Made by a program: the position numbers and the translations under genes | Shown: positions 1 to 9,730 of the stretch, piece after piece | Numbering within the stretch: position 1 is the first letter of the stretch | How the letters are laid out: the number at the start of each line of letters is the position of its first letter | The notes under the pieces: generated by a model | The model's database searches: none | What the model saw: the letters and a program-made list of their open reading frames with translations, nothing else | What the model was told of the DNA's origin: nothing | DNA from: Bacteroidetes bacterium RIFCSPLOWO2_12_FULL_37_12 | GTDB lineage: Bacteria; Bacteroidota; Bacteroidia; 2-12-FULL-37-12 | NCBI GenBank assembly: GCA_001769655.1 | Contig: MEPC01000004.1 | Span: 1 to 64,000, forward strand | DNA: 64,000 nt | Reading direction: 5' to 3'

Positions 1-3000
1 CGGAGCATGTTTCATTTTCGGAACCAAGTGAGAGGGAAAGCCCGGAGTTTACGTTCACAAAAATGGATTTTGTAACAACCCCGCATGATAATTCACCTTC
101 GTCAGTGACATAAACTGTATATGTTGAATTTGTAAATTGAGAAACTATGTGCGGTCCTGCAACCTCTGCTAATGAATCGGGTCCTGACCATGAATAAGAA
201 TAATTGCCAGTCCCTCCAGTAACATCCAATACACCAATGGTAGCAGAAGAACCCTGGCAAATAGTTGTATCATTGCTTACAGTCACAACACGAGGAGTAC
301 AATTAATAGAAAAACAAGTTTTAGAACTCATTTCACTATAAATGCAATCACCAGCAAAAACACCTCTTACAGATAATGTTAATGCTTCTCCGGGTGATAA
401 ACCGGTTGTATCTTCAGAGAGTCCGGTACTTGTGAGCCAGGTTGTGCCACCATCTCGACTTATTTCATAGCCGATTGCTCCCGGTAGTGAATTCCAAACC
501 CACTCAATAGTGGATATAGTGGTAGTGCCACAATTAACAAGTGGAGCCGGTTCAGGTGTTGAAATAGTTACATTCACACTATCAACTGCATCAGCACAAG
601 GAGTATTACTCACTGTCATTGTTAAAGTTATATTTCCGCTTTCAACGCCAGAATTATAAGTTGTCATTGCTGAATTAACGTTTGAATATGAACCAGAACC
701 CCCTGTCCATAAGACGGTTCCATTCAGAGCTGTGCCACTAAGAACAATAGAATTATTTTGACATATAGAGACGTTAGAACCCGCATTTGCGAAAGGCATT
801 GATAGAATGTTGAGAGTCACTTGATCCGTTGCATCAGGGCAAGAGAAATTTGAAACAGTCATGGTAAGAGTGACACTACCTGCTTCAACACCTGAAATAT
901 AATCGGTAGTATCGTTTGTTACATTTGTAAATGTACCCGCACCCCCGCTCCATGCAACAGTACCATTAGTGGCAGTTCCGGAAAGTGTCACTGTGGAACC
1001 CTCACATATATCGGAAGGGTCGGGACCTGCATCTGCAAATGGCGCGGCAGTTACTATCATTTGTTTTGTATCTGTACAAGTACTGGTACCTTCCGTAATG
1101 GAATAAGTCAATGTAAAAGAACCTACACCGCTAACAGCAGGATCAAAAGTGCCATTGACAGCATCAATAACACCTGTCCCGCTCCAAACACCCCCGATCG
1201 GAGTGCCACTAGCTATGGAAAAAGTTGGAGTTGAAGAACAAACATCTTGGTCAGCATTTGCAAGCACAGCAGTAGTATAATTTAACACAGCTCCTTGCTG
1301 AACAGCAGTACATCCGTTATCGTCTTTATAATCAATTGTATAACTACCGGGAGCTAAATTTCCAAAAGAATAAATAGTATCATAAGATGTAGTATTCAAA
1401 CTTGCAAAATAAGGAAGTGTGCCGCCGGAAGAAGTATTGATTGCTACAATGCCATTATCATTTCCAAAACAGTCAGGATTTGTAGTAGTAATACTGAAGA
1501 CCAATGAATCGGGTTCATTAATTGTAATTGATAAGGAAGAAGTACAAGAGTTAATATCAGTGACAGTGACAGAATAAATTCCTCCCGGAACATTGCTTAT
1601 AGAGGAAGTTGTTATAGAATTGTTCCAACTCATCGTGTACGGAGAACTACCGCCACTAACCAATACATCGGCGCCACCGGATAAATCGCCGTGACAGGCA
1701 TGATGAGTAACTGATTGTTGTGAGATAGTTAATAATAATGGTTCTTTCACCTGTGCAACGTGCATGGCAAGACATCCGAGATTATCTGTAATAGTAACTG
1801 AATAAGTTCCGGCACCTAATCCGGCACGATCTTCTGTGGTAACTGCATCTGACCAATTAAATGTATAAGGAGAAGTTCCGCCACTTACAATTAAATCAAC
1901 AGCACCATCAGAACCGCTGAAACAATTCACACTATCAATGACTGAACTCAGTGTTGGTCCACCGACATTACCGATAATTCCATTTCCGGTAGCTGTGCAC
2001 CCATTCAAATCAGTGACAGTAACATTATAAATTCCTGCAGATAACGTTACAGCTGTTGAAGTAGTTTGTGATGATAAATCGTTCCACAAATAAGTATATC
2101 CTGCAGTGCCACCCGTAGCAGTGACAGTAACTGAACCATCGTTGCTTGAACAATTTGCGTCAGTAGCAGAAAAACTCAAACTGATTGCTGTGGGTTGAAG
2201 AACCGTATCGGAAGAAATGACTGTACATCCGTTTGAATCAGTAACAGTAAGGGAATAAGTTCCAGATAATAAAGCTATCCGGTTTTGAGTTGTTACTCCA
2301 TCATTCCATAAATACGAATATGGTGAAATGCCACCGGTGACAGTAGCTATTATGCTTCCATCAGTGCCACTGTTACAAGTTACATCTGTGTTACTCAATG
2401 AAACAGTGACATTAGAGCCGGGTTCTGTGATAGTTACCTGTTCGGTAGCTGTGCAATTATTTGCATCCGTCACTGTCACTATATATGATCCGGAAAACAG
2501 AACTGATATTGTTTGCGTGGTAGGATTTCCGGGAGAGCTCCATAAATAAGTGTATCCGGGAGTGCCACCGGTTGGAGTGATTGTAGTGGAACCGGTGCTA
2601 TCACCTTTGCATAGAACATCATTTTGCATAGAAATAGTAAGTGTAATGGCAGTTGGTTCACTAAGATTGCCTAATTTGATTACCTGACAATTATTAGCAT
2701 CAGTGACGGTGACACCACCGGGACCCGCCAACAACCCTGTAACTATTTGTGTAAGTTCGCCGGTTGTCCAGCTATACGTGTATGGTGTAATGCCACCCGA
2801 TGCAATTACCTGAGCGGCACCATCGTTTCCGCCGTTACATGAAGGTTGCTGAGTATTTACTGTTGCATCGAGCACAGTTGGTTCAGTGATGGTTAAGGAA
2901 GCGCTTTGAGTACAAGCGTTATTATCGGTTACGGTGACAGTGTAACTACCTGTTGTAAGGTTGGTAATTGTTGCAGACGTTTGCAAACTACTCCACAAAT

Positions 3001-6000
3001 AAGTATAAGGTGATAACCCACCGGAAGGAATTGCATCAGCGCTACCGTCATTTACACCGTTACATGAAATATTTGTTTGAGTTATAGAAACTGTTAATAA
3101 GGATGACAGCGTAAGTGTGACTTCGTTAGATGTGGTGCAGGAATTTGCGTCTGAAACAGTAACAGAATAAGTACCTGCACTTAATGAAGTGGCAGTGGCT
3201 GTGGATTGTCCATCATTCCAACTATAAGAGTACGAAAGCGTGCCTCCCCCTGCAGTTGCGGTAGCTGAACCATCGTTTACGGTACAGGTTGGATTATTTC
3301 CTGTGACAGATATTGTAAGAAGTGATGGGGATGTTAAAGTTGTCGAAGCAGTGGCAGTGCAGGAATTTGCATCAGTTACGGTAACTGAAAATAATCCATC
3401 TGATAAATTACTTACTGTACTTGTAACTGATCCCTCGCTCCAATTAAAAATATATGCGGATGTACCACCGGTGGTAGTAGCGGTTGCACTTCCATCAGAA
3501 CTTCCGTTACATGAAGGATTTGATCCTGAAATTGTTGTAGTGAGTATGGTTGGTTCAGTAAGAGTAATTTCCCCAGATGCTGTACAACTGTTTTCATCGG
3601 TTACAGTGACAGAATATGTTCCTGCACCTATGGCAAGAATTTTAATATTTGTTGATCCGGTTGACCATAAAAATGTATAAACACCGGTTCCTCCTCCTCC
3701 CGATGCAGTCACGCTTCCGTTAGTATCTCCATTACAACTTGGATTAGTTCCGGTGACTGTGGCTGTTACTGCAGTAGAATTTGTCAGTGTAACATTTCCT
3801 GATATTGTACAAGATTTGGCATCGGTGACGGTGACAGTGAATGTTCCATCAGACAAACTGCTTACGGTTTGAGTTATTGCGCCGCCATCCCATGCGTAAG
3901 TGTACGCTGGGGTTCCTCCAGCAGGTGTTGCAGTGACACTTCCGTTTGTGCCACCATTACAATCTGGATTAGTTCCGTTTACTGAAAGAGTTAAAGCAGT
4001 AGGATCGGTTAAGGTCACATTTGCGGAAGCAGTACAATTATTACCGTCAGTTACAGTAGCTGTATAAGTTCCGGCTGGCAATCCTGATATAGTACTCGTA
4101 GTAGCGGCGATTGACCACAAATAAGTGAATATGGCTGTACCTCCTGCTCCTGTTACTGTTGCGGTTCCGGTTGCTCCCCCGTTGCAAACTGGATTTGTTC
4201 CGGTGACTGTAGCGGTGACTGTAGTAGGATTTGTGAGAGTAACGCTTCCTGATATTGTGCAACTGTTTGCATCGGTTACGGTTGCTGTGTAAGTTCCTGC
4301 CGCTAAGCCAGAAATTGTTGAGGTTGTTGCTCCTGTTGACCACATATAAGTAAATGTACCAGTTCCACCGGCACCTGCGACAGTGGCTTTACCGTTTGTA
4401 CCTCCATTACAACTTGGGTTTGTGCCAGTTACCGAAGCGGTTACTGCAGTAGGATTAGAAAGGGATACATTTCCTGTGGCTGTACAACTTTTACCATCAG
4501 TTACTGTAGCTGTATAAGTTCCGGCTGATAATCCTGATATAGTACTGGTGGTAGCGGCGTTTGACCACAAATAGGTAAATGTGCCTGTTCCACCAGCACC
4601 TACTACTGTTGCTGTTCCGTTAGCTCCACCATTACAACTAGGATTGGTTCCAGTGACTGTAGCTGTTACAACTGTTGGATTTGTGAGCGTAACACTTCCT
4701 GATATTGTACAACTGTTTGCATCGGTTACTGTTACTGTATAAGTTCCTGCCGATAATGATGTACGGGTTGAAGTTGTCTGACCAGTATTCCAAAGGTAAG
4801 AATAAGCACCAGTACCTCCTCCTGGAGTTGCAGTGGCAGTCCCGTTTGTTCCTCCATTACAACTTGGATTAGTTCCGGTTACAGAAATGGTAAGCGCTGT
4901 TGGTTGTGAAAGAGTGACACTCGCAGATTTTGTTGTAGAAGTTGCATCAGTAACGGTAACAGTATATGTGCCGGCTGTTAATGAAGAAATATCTTCTGTT
5001 GTAGTTGAATTACTCCAAGCATAAGAATAAGGGGATGTCCCGCCTGATACTGTCAAATTAGCAGATCCATTATTTCCGCCGTCGCAGGAAATATTGGTAC
5101 CTGAAATACTTAAGCTTAAGGAATTTTCAGCCACTGAAATATCGTCTATAAACATATTATTTCCATACCCATTGGTGGATTCAAATTTCAGCATAATGGT
5201 ATTATTTGCATAAGCGCTTAAATCAATGGTTTCTTTTCGCCATTCGCCGGAAGTGGTAGGAACCCATTCTGTAGTTTTATTAGAACCGGCAGTGGGTAAA
5301 GTATTTCCATCGGCATCATCCCCGGATTTGTTATAGATAACATTCGGGAACGTACTTCCGCAATCGGTAGAAAGTAAAACTCTCAGCCGTTCAAAATTTG
5401 AAGCATCATATCTTGCATAAGCAACATAAAAAGATAAAGAAGCGACGGCACTGCTTGGAATAGTAATTTTGGAAGAACTTAATTCATCCAGAGTGCCTGT
5501 GTTAACATTATATTCAAAATGATTAATATAACCAACATGAGTAGAAGATCCGGTATGCCCGGTGATAGTGGTATCCTTCCACGTCTTACTTCCGTCTGCA
5601 TTATTTAAAGACCAACCTGAGGGAGGTATTACCCCTGTTTCAAAATCTTCGGAGAAAGGCATGGCACCGCCGCCAACCTGGATATAATCGGTTTTTGTTA
5701 CTGTGTCACTGCCAATTCCATTAGTTGCAATCAGTGTCACTGTATAAGTTCCCGACGCGTTATATATGATTCCGGAAGGGTTTTGGTCAGTAGAAGAAGA
5801 AGGGGAACCACCGGGGAATGACCATTCCCAGCCGGTTGGTTGGTACTGACAATTGTCGGTAAAGTTTACTGTGAGTGTACTACTACAACCACTTGTTGGA
5901 GAGCCACTGAAATCTGCAATAGGAGCTGAATTGCAGTTATAGGATGTCATACCGGTTTCTCCACAGCCGGAATAGGAAGCACTGTAATTTATAACATCCA

Positions 6001-7441
6001 CTCCAGCATCAATGTCCACGGTATTATCTAAAACACGAGCGGTAGTTCCCGTGGTCAGGGAATAATGCATAACTTTTCCGTCATTAATAACATGACCGAG
6101 TTGGTGGTTATGTCCTAATTCATGCACGGCAACCGATTCAAAATCACTTTCTCCGGCAGATGGATTTGCAGTACCAAATTCCCATGTAGTTCCATCGGTA
6201 CCATCCCGTCTAAACTTAATGTCAATATCGCTTGCCTGCCAACCGCTTCCACAATTAGTAAAAAAACTATAGCCGGTTCCCAACACTCCTGCAGAAAGTG
6301 CGTCCGAATTATTATCAAACATGACGGTAGAAGTTCCATCATCACTTTCTGAATTAACCGTTGTAGTACCTGCATCCATTACATTAAATCCTGTATTGCA
6401 TCTCCAGCTTTCCAAAGCACGTTGAAAAGCCGCTTTTGCAGTAGCGTGCCCATCAAAACTGACACCTCCGTTAGCAGTGTTTGTACTGTATTTATATGTA
6501 TAACCCCCTGTGCCATTTAAATTAATTAAATTGGTTCTTGCCTTCGGTGTTCCGGCATTAGTCAGGTTATAGGTAATGGTAAGGTCAGAACTGGAAGTGC
6601 CTGTTTGACTTGTTGAATTAGTTACCTGAATAGTTCCTGTACCTGCCTTTTGGAATACTTTGACTTGAATTTGTGTATCTGTCCAGCTAACAATATCAGT
6701 AGAAGTGGAAGTAAGATAAGATGCACCACCATCGTCAGCATCTTTGAATTTTACGCTTCCAGCAGTGCCACCAAAATTACTTCCGTTAATAGTAAGTATG
6801 CTACCGGTACCTGCAGTAATTGGATTTGGAGAGAATGAAGTTATAACCGGAGTTGCTCTGCTAACATTATTTTTATTGTTTTCCGATACAATTCTTTCGA
6901 GATTATAGGATTTTACCTGTTTGTATGAAGTTCCTGAGAGTTGACTGATCTTATCATACAATTCGTTTTTAACATCGGAGTATGTATGAAATGGTTCGGA
7001 AGCCGTTCCGTTAATTTCATTATATAATACGGTTCCCTGAGAAAGTGCATAGAGAGAAAATTTAAAATTAACTGGGATTACATTGGGTGAATTGGTAATA
7101 GTTGATGGTTGGCAGAAAAATATTCCGGTCATTCCAGGAGAGAGATTTATATTGGGATTCAACACATGCCATTTTCCATCTAATTGTCCCCCCTGAGCTA
7201 TCAGCTCTATCCGTGAGGGTGTACCGCTTCCTTTGAGAATTTTATAAACATCCACGATATATGCAGTATATATTAAAGTATGCTGTGGATTCCAGAAAGG
7301 GGTTTGATTAATCACCTTTCCTTCAACAATGTATGTTGACTGATTAGCCCTTTGTTCAAGGGATACTTCCTTCATCATACATTGGGAAAATGTAATAAAA
7401 GGAAGACAGATGAAAGAGAAAATGATAAGTGCTTTCTTCAT
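1..7441 (-). CDS. Giant secreted metzincin-like protease/adhesin with SprB repeats (3' end cut by window)
   Basis: One frame stays open from an ATG at 7441 to the left edge, giving 2480 codons with the C-terminus outside the window. A signal peptide is followed by an IPT/TIG-like domain (about residues 195-300). The zinc site is HELGHNHQLGH (440-450), with a Met-turn GKVMHYS just after it (Met458). Next come a PKD domain (about 502-592), a MAM/jelly-roll-like region (about 595-765), about 17 SprB-type repeats (about 777-1997) and Ig/PKD-like domains. The three His residues have metzincin spacing, but the usual Gly at position 8 of the motif is Gln and a Gly sits at position 10. Such proteins are normally exported by T9SS and act at the cell surface. 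The sorting domain is expected beyond the edge. Protease activity is inferred from the motif only. Confidence 0.9.
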   Translation of the reverse strand, partial: MKKALIIFSFICLPFITFSQCMMKEVSLEQRANQSTYIVEGKVINQTPFWNPQHTLIYTAYIVDVYKILKGSGTPSRIELIAQGGQLDGKWHVLNPNINLSPGMTGIFFCQPSTITNSPNVIPVNFKFSLYALSQGTVLYNEINGTASEPFHTYSDVKNELYDKISQLSGTSYKQVKSYNLERIVSENNKNNVSRATPVITSFSPNPITAGTGSILTINGSNFGGTAGSVKFKDADDGGASYLTSTSTDIVSWTDTQIQVKVFQKAGTGTIQVTNSTSQTGTSSSDLTITYNLTNAGTPKARTNLINLNGTGGYTYKYSTNTANGGVSFDGHATAKAAFQRALESWRCNTGFNVMDAGTTTVNSESDDGTSTVMFDNNSDALSAGVLGTGYSFFTNCGSGWQASDIDIKFRRDGTDGTTWEFGTANPSAGESDFESVAVHELGHNHQLGHVINDGKVMHYSLTTGTTARVLDNTVDIDAGVDVINYSASYSGCGETGMTSYNCNSAPIADFSGSPTSGCSSTLTVNFTDNCQYQPTGWEWSFPGGSPSSSTDQNPSGIIYNASGTYTVTLIATNGIGSDTVTKTDYIQVGGGAMPFSEDFETGVIPPSGWSLNNADGSKTWKDTTITGHTGSSTHVGYINHFEYNVNTGTLDELSSSKITIPSSAVASLSFYVAYARYDASNFERLRVLLSTDCGSTFPNVIYNKSGDDADGNTLPTAGSNKTTEWVPTTSGEWRKETIDLSAYANNTIMLKFESTNGYGNNMFIDDISVAENSLSLSISGTNISCDGGNNGSANLTVSGGTSPYSYAWSNSTTTEDISSLTAGTYTVTVTDATSTTKSASVTLSQPTALTISVTGTNPSCNGGTNGTATATPGGGTGAYSYLWNTGQTTSTRTSLSAGTYTVTVTDANSCTISGSVTLTNPTVVTATVTGTNPSCNGGANGTATVVGAGGTGTFTYLWSNAATTSTISGLSAGTYTATVTDGKSCTATGNVSLSNPTAVTASVTGTNPSCNGGTNGKATVAGAGGTGTFTYMWSTGATTSTISGLAAGTYTATVTDANSCTISGSVTLTNPTTVTATVTGTNPVCNGGATGTATVTGAGGTAIFTYLWSIAATTSTISGLPAGTYTATVTDGNNCTASANVTLTDPTALTLSVNGTNPDCNGGTNGSVTATPAGGTPAYTYAWDGGAITQTVSSLSDGTFTVTVTDAKSCTISGNVTLTNSTAVTATVTGTNPSCNGDTNGSVTASGGGGTGVYTFLWSTGSTNIKILAIGAGTYSVTVTDENSCTASGEITLTEPTILTTTISGSNPSCNGSSDGSATATTTGGTSAYIFNWSEGSVTSTVSNLSDGLFSVTVTDANSCTATASTTLTSPSLLTISVTGNNPTCTVNDGSATATAGGGTLSYSYSWNDGQSTATATSLSAGTYSVTVSDANSCTTSNEVTLTLSSLLTVSITQTNISCNGVNDGSADAIPSGGLSPYTYLWSSLQTSATITNLTTGSYTVTVTDNNACTQSASLTITEPTVLDATVNTQQPSCNGGNDGAAQVIASGGITPYTYSWTTGELTQIVTGLLAGPGGVTVTDANNCQVIKLGNLSEPTAITLTISMQNDVLCKGDSTGSTTITPTGGTPGYTYLWSSPGNPTTQTISVLFSGSYIVTVTDANNCTATEQVTITEPGSNVTVSLSNTDVTCNSGTDGSIIATVTGGISPYSYLWNDGVTTQNRIALLSGTYSLTVTDSNGCTVISSDTVLQPTAISLSFSATDANCSSNDGSVTVTATGGTAGYTYLWNDLSSQTTSTAVTLSAGIYNVTVTDLNGCTATGNGIIGNVGGPTLSSVIDSVNCFSGSDGAVDLIVSGGTSPYTFNWSDAVTTEDRAGLGAGTYSVTITDNLGCLAMHVAQVKEPLLLTISQQSVTHHACHGDLSGGADVLVSGGSSPYTMSWNNSITTSSISNVPGGIYSVTVTDINSCTSSLSITINEPDSLVFSITTTNPDCFGNDNGIVAINTSSGGTLPYFASLNTTSYDTIYSFGNLAPGSYTIDYKDDNGCTAVQQGAVLNYTTAVLANADQDVCSSTPTFSIASGTPIGGVWSGTGVIDAVNGTFDPAVSGVGSFTLTYSITEGTSTCTDTKQMIVTAAPFADAGPDPSDICEGSTVTLSGTATNGTVAWSGGAGTFTNVTNDTTDYISGVEAGSVTLTMTVSNFSCPDATDQVTLNILSMPFANAGSNVSICQNNSIVLSGTALNGTVLWTGGSGSYSNVNSAMTTYNSGVESGNITLTMTVSNTPCADAVDSVNVTISTPEPAPLVNCGTTTISTIEWVWNSLPGAIGYEISRDGGTTWLTSTGLSEDTTGLSPGEALTLSVRGVFAGDCIYSEMSSKTCFSINCTPRVVTVSNDTTICQGSSATIGVLDVTGGTGNYSYSWSGPDSLAEVAGPHIVSQFTNSTYTVYVTDEGELSCGVVTKSIFVNVNSGLSLSLGSENETCS
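1450..5110 (-). repeat. SprB-type tandem repeats within the giant protein gene
   Basis: About 17 units of roughly 226 bp (75 residues) are read on the minus strand. Each carries a version of NPSCNGGTNGTATV, a central GGT..Y.Y.WS..ATT stretch and L.AGTYTVTVTD. The units from about 3.7 to 5.1 kb are the most alike; those toward 1.5-2.6 kb lose the Cys-Asn-Gly-Gly core. The repeats are coding and match the SprB repeat family of gliding/adhesion proteins. Confidence 0.85.
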
Positions 7442-7621
7442 GTTTTTAACAAATTGGAAATGGGGTTCACTAAAAAATGGAGTATTTTCTTAGAAAAAAC
7501 ACCACAAGGTAAGTAAAATCTTTTTAAAAAACAAATTTTACAATTAATCTAATTCTTATGCATCCTTAAAAAAGTCAGACCACATATATAGAAATGTACA
7601 ATTTGTCTTCTTATTCCATAA

Positions 7622-7732
7622 CTTTGCAATAAAATTGAAATAAATGCTTATAGCCAATCCAATAAGGAAAAAGATAAAACCATTGAGGAAATAAAACAAC
7701 TTTTGGCTTTATTAAAAAAAATAGATAAATGA
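7622..7732 (+). pseudogene. 36-codon gene remnant ending on the amidohydrolase start
   Basis: An open frame without ATG, GTG or TTG encodes a lysine-rich, helix-like tail (SNKEKDKTIEEIKQLLALL and a few more residues). Its TGA overlaps the ATG of the next gene as ATGA at 7729-7732. It reads like the C-terminus of a small protein whose 5' part is lost; a TAA lies immediately upstream at 7619. Chance cannot be excluded. The TAACTTTG at 7619-7626 could be a promoter -7 box for the amidohydrolase, but no TTG sits at the right distance. Confidence 0.25.
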
Positions 7733-9381
7733 ATTTACCCTTTAGTTTCAAAATCCTTCTGTCATTCTCAATTCTATTCGTCATCTCCTGCCACCGGCAA
7801 AAAATTCCGGCTGACTTCGTGATTTATAACACAACCCTCTATACCGTTAATCAAAATTTTTCTACTGTCTCTACTATGGTTATTTCCAATGGAAAAATCA
7901 TAGATATTGGTGACACTAAAGATATAAAAAATAAATATTCCGGTAAAGAAGAAATGGATGGCACAAACAAATTTGTCTATCCGGGATTTTATGATGCACA
8001 CTGCCATTTTCTGAAATACGGAATCACTACCCTCGATGCAAATCTTTCCGGAACAAAAAGTTGGGAAGAGGTTTTACTAAAATTAACAGAATTTGCTACT
8101 AAAAACCCTCAGGGTTGGATTAAAGGAAGGGGCTGGGACCAGAATGATTGGAATAACAAGGAATTCCCAGGTAAAAACGCGTTGGATTCACTTTTCCCTG
8201 ACCGACCTTGTTTCCTTAAACGCATTGATGGTCATGCGGCAATAGTTAACACAATGGCTCTAACTATCTCTGGAATTAAAAAAGGGCAAAAAGTAAACGG
8301 GGGTGAGATAATCTATTCTGAAGAAGAACCTACCGGAATTTTATTGGATAATGCAATGGATTTAGTTGAGAATCTTATACCAAAACCCACCAACGATGAA
8401 ATTATTTCCGCTTTATTATCAGTGGAAAAAGAATGTTTCAGCTATGGTTTAACCACCGTAGCTGACGCGGGTTTGGATAAAAAAGAAATTGACCTGATTG
8501 ACTCTTTACAAAAGCAAGGGAAACTAAAAATGAAAGTTTATGCGATGGCAAATCCTGATTCTATTAATTTAAAATACTATTCAAAACATGGAATTTACAA
8601 AACGGATTTGCTTCATGTTTCTTCTTTCAAAATAGTAGCAGATGGGGCTTTGGGTTCACGGGGCGCCTGTCTGAAAAAGGATTACTCGGATAAACCCGGA
8701 CACAAAGGATTTTTATTGCAACCTCCCTCCTACTTTAAGGAAATTGTTGACAAAATTTTTAACATGGGCTTTCAAATGAACACACATTGCATTGGCGACT
8801 CTGCCAATTCTTTCATGCTTACCCTGTATGGAGAAAAATTAAAAACTAATAACGACAAACGTTGGCGCATTGAACATGTACAAGTGATTGATACCTCTGA
8901 GATGAAAAAATTTGCCAATTATTCTATTATTCCATCCATACAGTTTACTCATGCCACTTCTGACATGTATTGGGCAAAGGAACGCCTTGGCGAGGAACGC
9001 CTGACAGGCGCTTATGCATACAATAAATTACTTACTACAACAGGTATCATTGCAAATGGCTCTGATTTTCCTGTTGAAAAAATTAATCCCCTCTTGGGTT
9101 TTTATGCCGGAGTGACACGAAAAGATACTACCGGATTTCCAAAAAATGGTTTTAATTACACGGAAGCAGTGACACGGGAAAATGCTTTACGTGCTATGAC
9201 TATCTGGACAGCTTTTGCTTGTTTTGAAGAAAAAGAAAGAGGCAGTTTGGAAATTGGAAAAGCGGGGGATTTTGTAATTCTTGATAAAGACATACTAAAG
9301 GTTGATGATCGTGAGTTGTATAAAGTCAACGTTTTAACTACTTTTGTTAATGGGGTAAGGGTGTATGAGAAAAATAAATAA
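7729..9381 (+). CDS. Amidohydrolase family lipoprotein (YtcJ-like)
   Basis: This 550-residue protein starts with a lipoprotein signal (lipobox ending VISC, Cys21), so it is probably anchored in an envelope membrane. The amidohydrolase-3 fold is seen from the small beta-domain (DFVIYNTTLYTVN), the metal-binding DAHCHF at 89-94, the mid-protein THCIGDSANSF and RIEHVQ His motifs, and the late GSDFPVE Asp. It ends with the usual LEIGKAGDFVILD segment. The family hydrolyses amide or ester-like bonds with one or two bound metals; the substrate cannot be told. It stands alone between the divergent giant protease gene and a decayed gene. The start is fixed by the signal peptide. Confidence 0.88.
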   Translation: MNLPFSFKILLSFSILFVISCHRQKIPADFVIYNTTLYTVNQNFSTVSTMVISNGKIIDIGDTKDIKNKYSGKEEMDGTNKFVYPGFYDAHCHFLKYGITTLDANLSGTKSWEEVLLKLTEFATKNPQGWIKGRGWDQNDWNNKEFPGKNALDSLFPDRPCFLKRIDGHAAIVNTMALTISGIKKGQKVNGGEIIYSEEEPTGILLDNAMDLVENLIPKPTNDEIISALLSVEKECFSYGLTTVADAGLDKKEIDLIDSLQKQGKLKMKVYAMANPDSINLKYYSKHGIYKTDLLHVSSFKIVADGALGSRGACLKKDYSDKPGHKGFLLQPPSYFKEIVDKIFNMGFQMNTHCIGDSANSFMLTLYGEKLKTNNDKRWRIEHVQVIDTSEMKKFANYSIIPSIQFTHATSDMYWAKERLGEERLTGAYAYNKLLTTTGIIANGSDFPVEKINPLLGFYAGVTRKDTTGFPKNGFNYTEAVTRENALRAMTIWTAFACFEEKERGSLEIGKAGDFVILDKDILKVDDRELYKVNVLTTFVNGVRVYEKNK

Positions 9382-9460
9382 TTTGAAGTTAACAATCCTT
9401 AACTAAGCAGAAAAAAAAATTAATAACATATAACACATAACATATAATGAACAATAAAAA

Positions 9461-9702
9461 ATGAGAAAAAATTTATATATTATTTTTACATTACTCCATC
9501 CCACAACGTGCCATTGATGCATGAAGACGATGTTTTGAAGGCGGGAGTTATGACGGGTTTGGAGGATTACACCGGTGGGCAGGTGTCACTTAATGTAATT
9601 AAAAATGTTTCGTTAATGGATCAGGGTTATTACAAGTCAAAAGAAAACAACTATTACGAAGCAGGCGCAGGCGTAACGATGAGAAAGGAAGTTGGAAGTT
9701 AG
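9461..9702 (+). pseudogene. Decayed exported protein gene (frameshift in signal peptide)
   Basis: The ATG at 9461 opens a typical signal-peptide start (MRKNLYIIFTLL) that stops after 18 residues. The sequence resumes in another frame as HNVPLMHEDDVLKAG, then LEDYTGGQVSLNVIKNVSL and a GYYKSKENNYYEAGAG strand pattern, ending at 9702. The HNVPL start after the signal and the alternating pattern resemble Bacteroidota outer-membrane barrel or lipoprotein proteins, and only the first part remains. I call it a frameshifted and 3'-truncated remnant. The part from 9508 has its own ATG, but a functional 64-residue product is unlikely. Confidence 0.55.
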
Positions 9703-9730
9703 GTAATTAAACAAAATAAAAAGTTATTTT

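Noticed and set aside
1450-5110. CRISPR array
   Set aside because: The periodicity is about 226 bp and the whole region is one open coding frame with SprB-type repeats; there are no short identical repeats with spacers.
6115-6375. Overlapping ORFs on both strands inside the giant protease gene (also at 2328, 3240, 4833 and 6650)
   Set aside because: They are by-products of the repeat-rich coding sequence on the minus strand, whose frame is continuous and domain-bearing.
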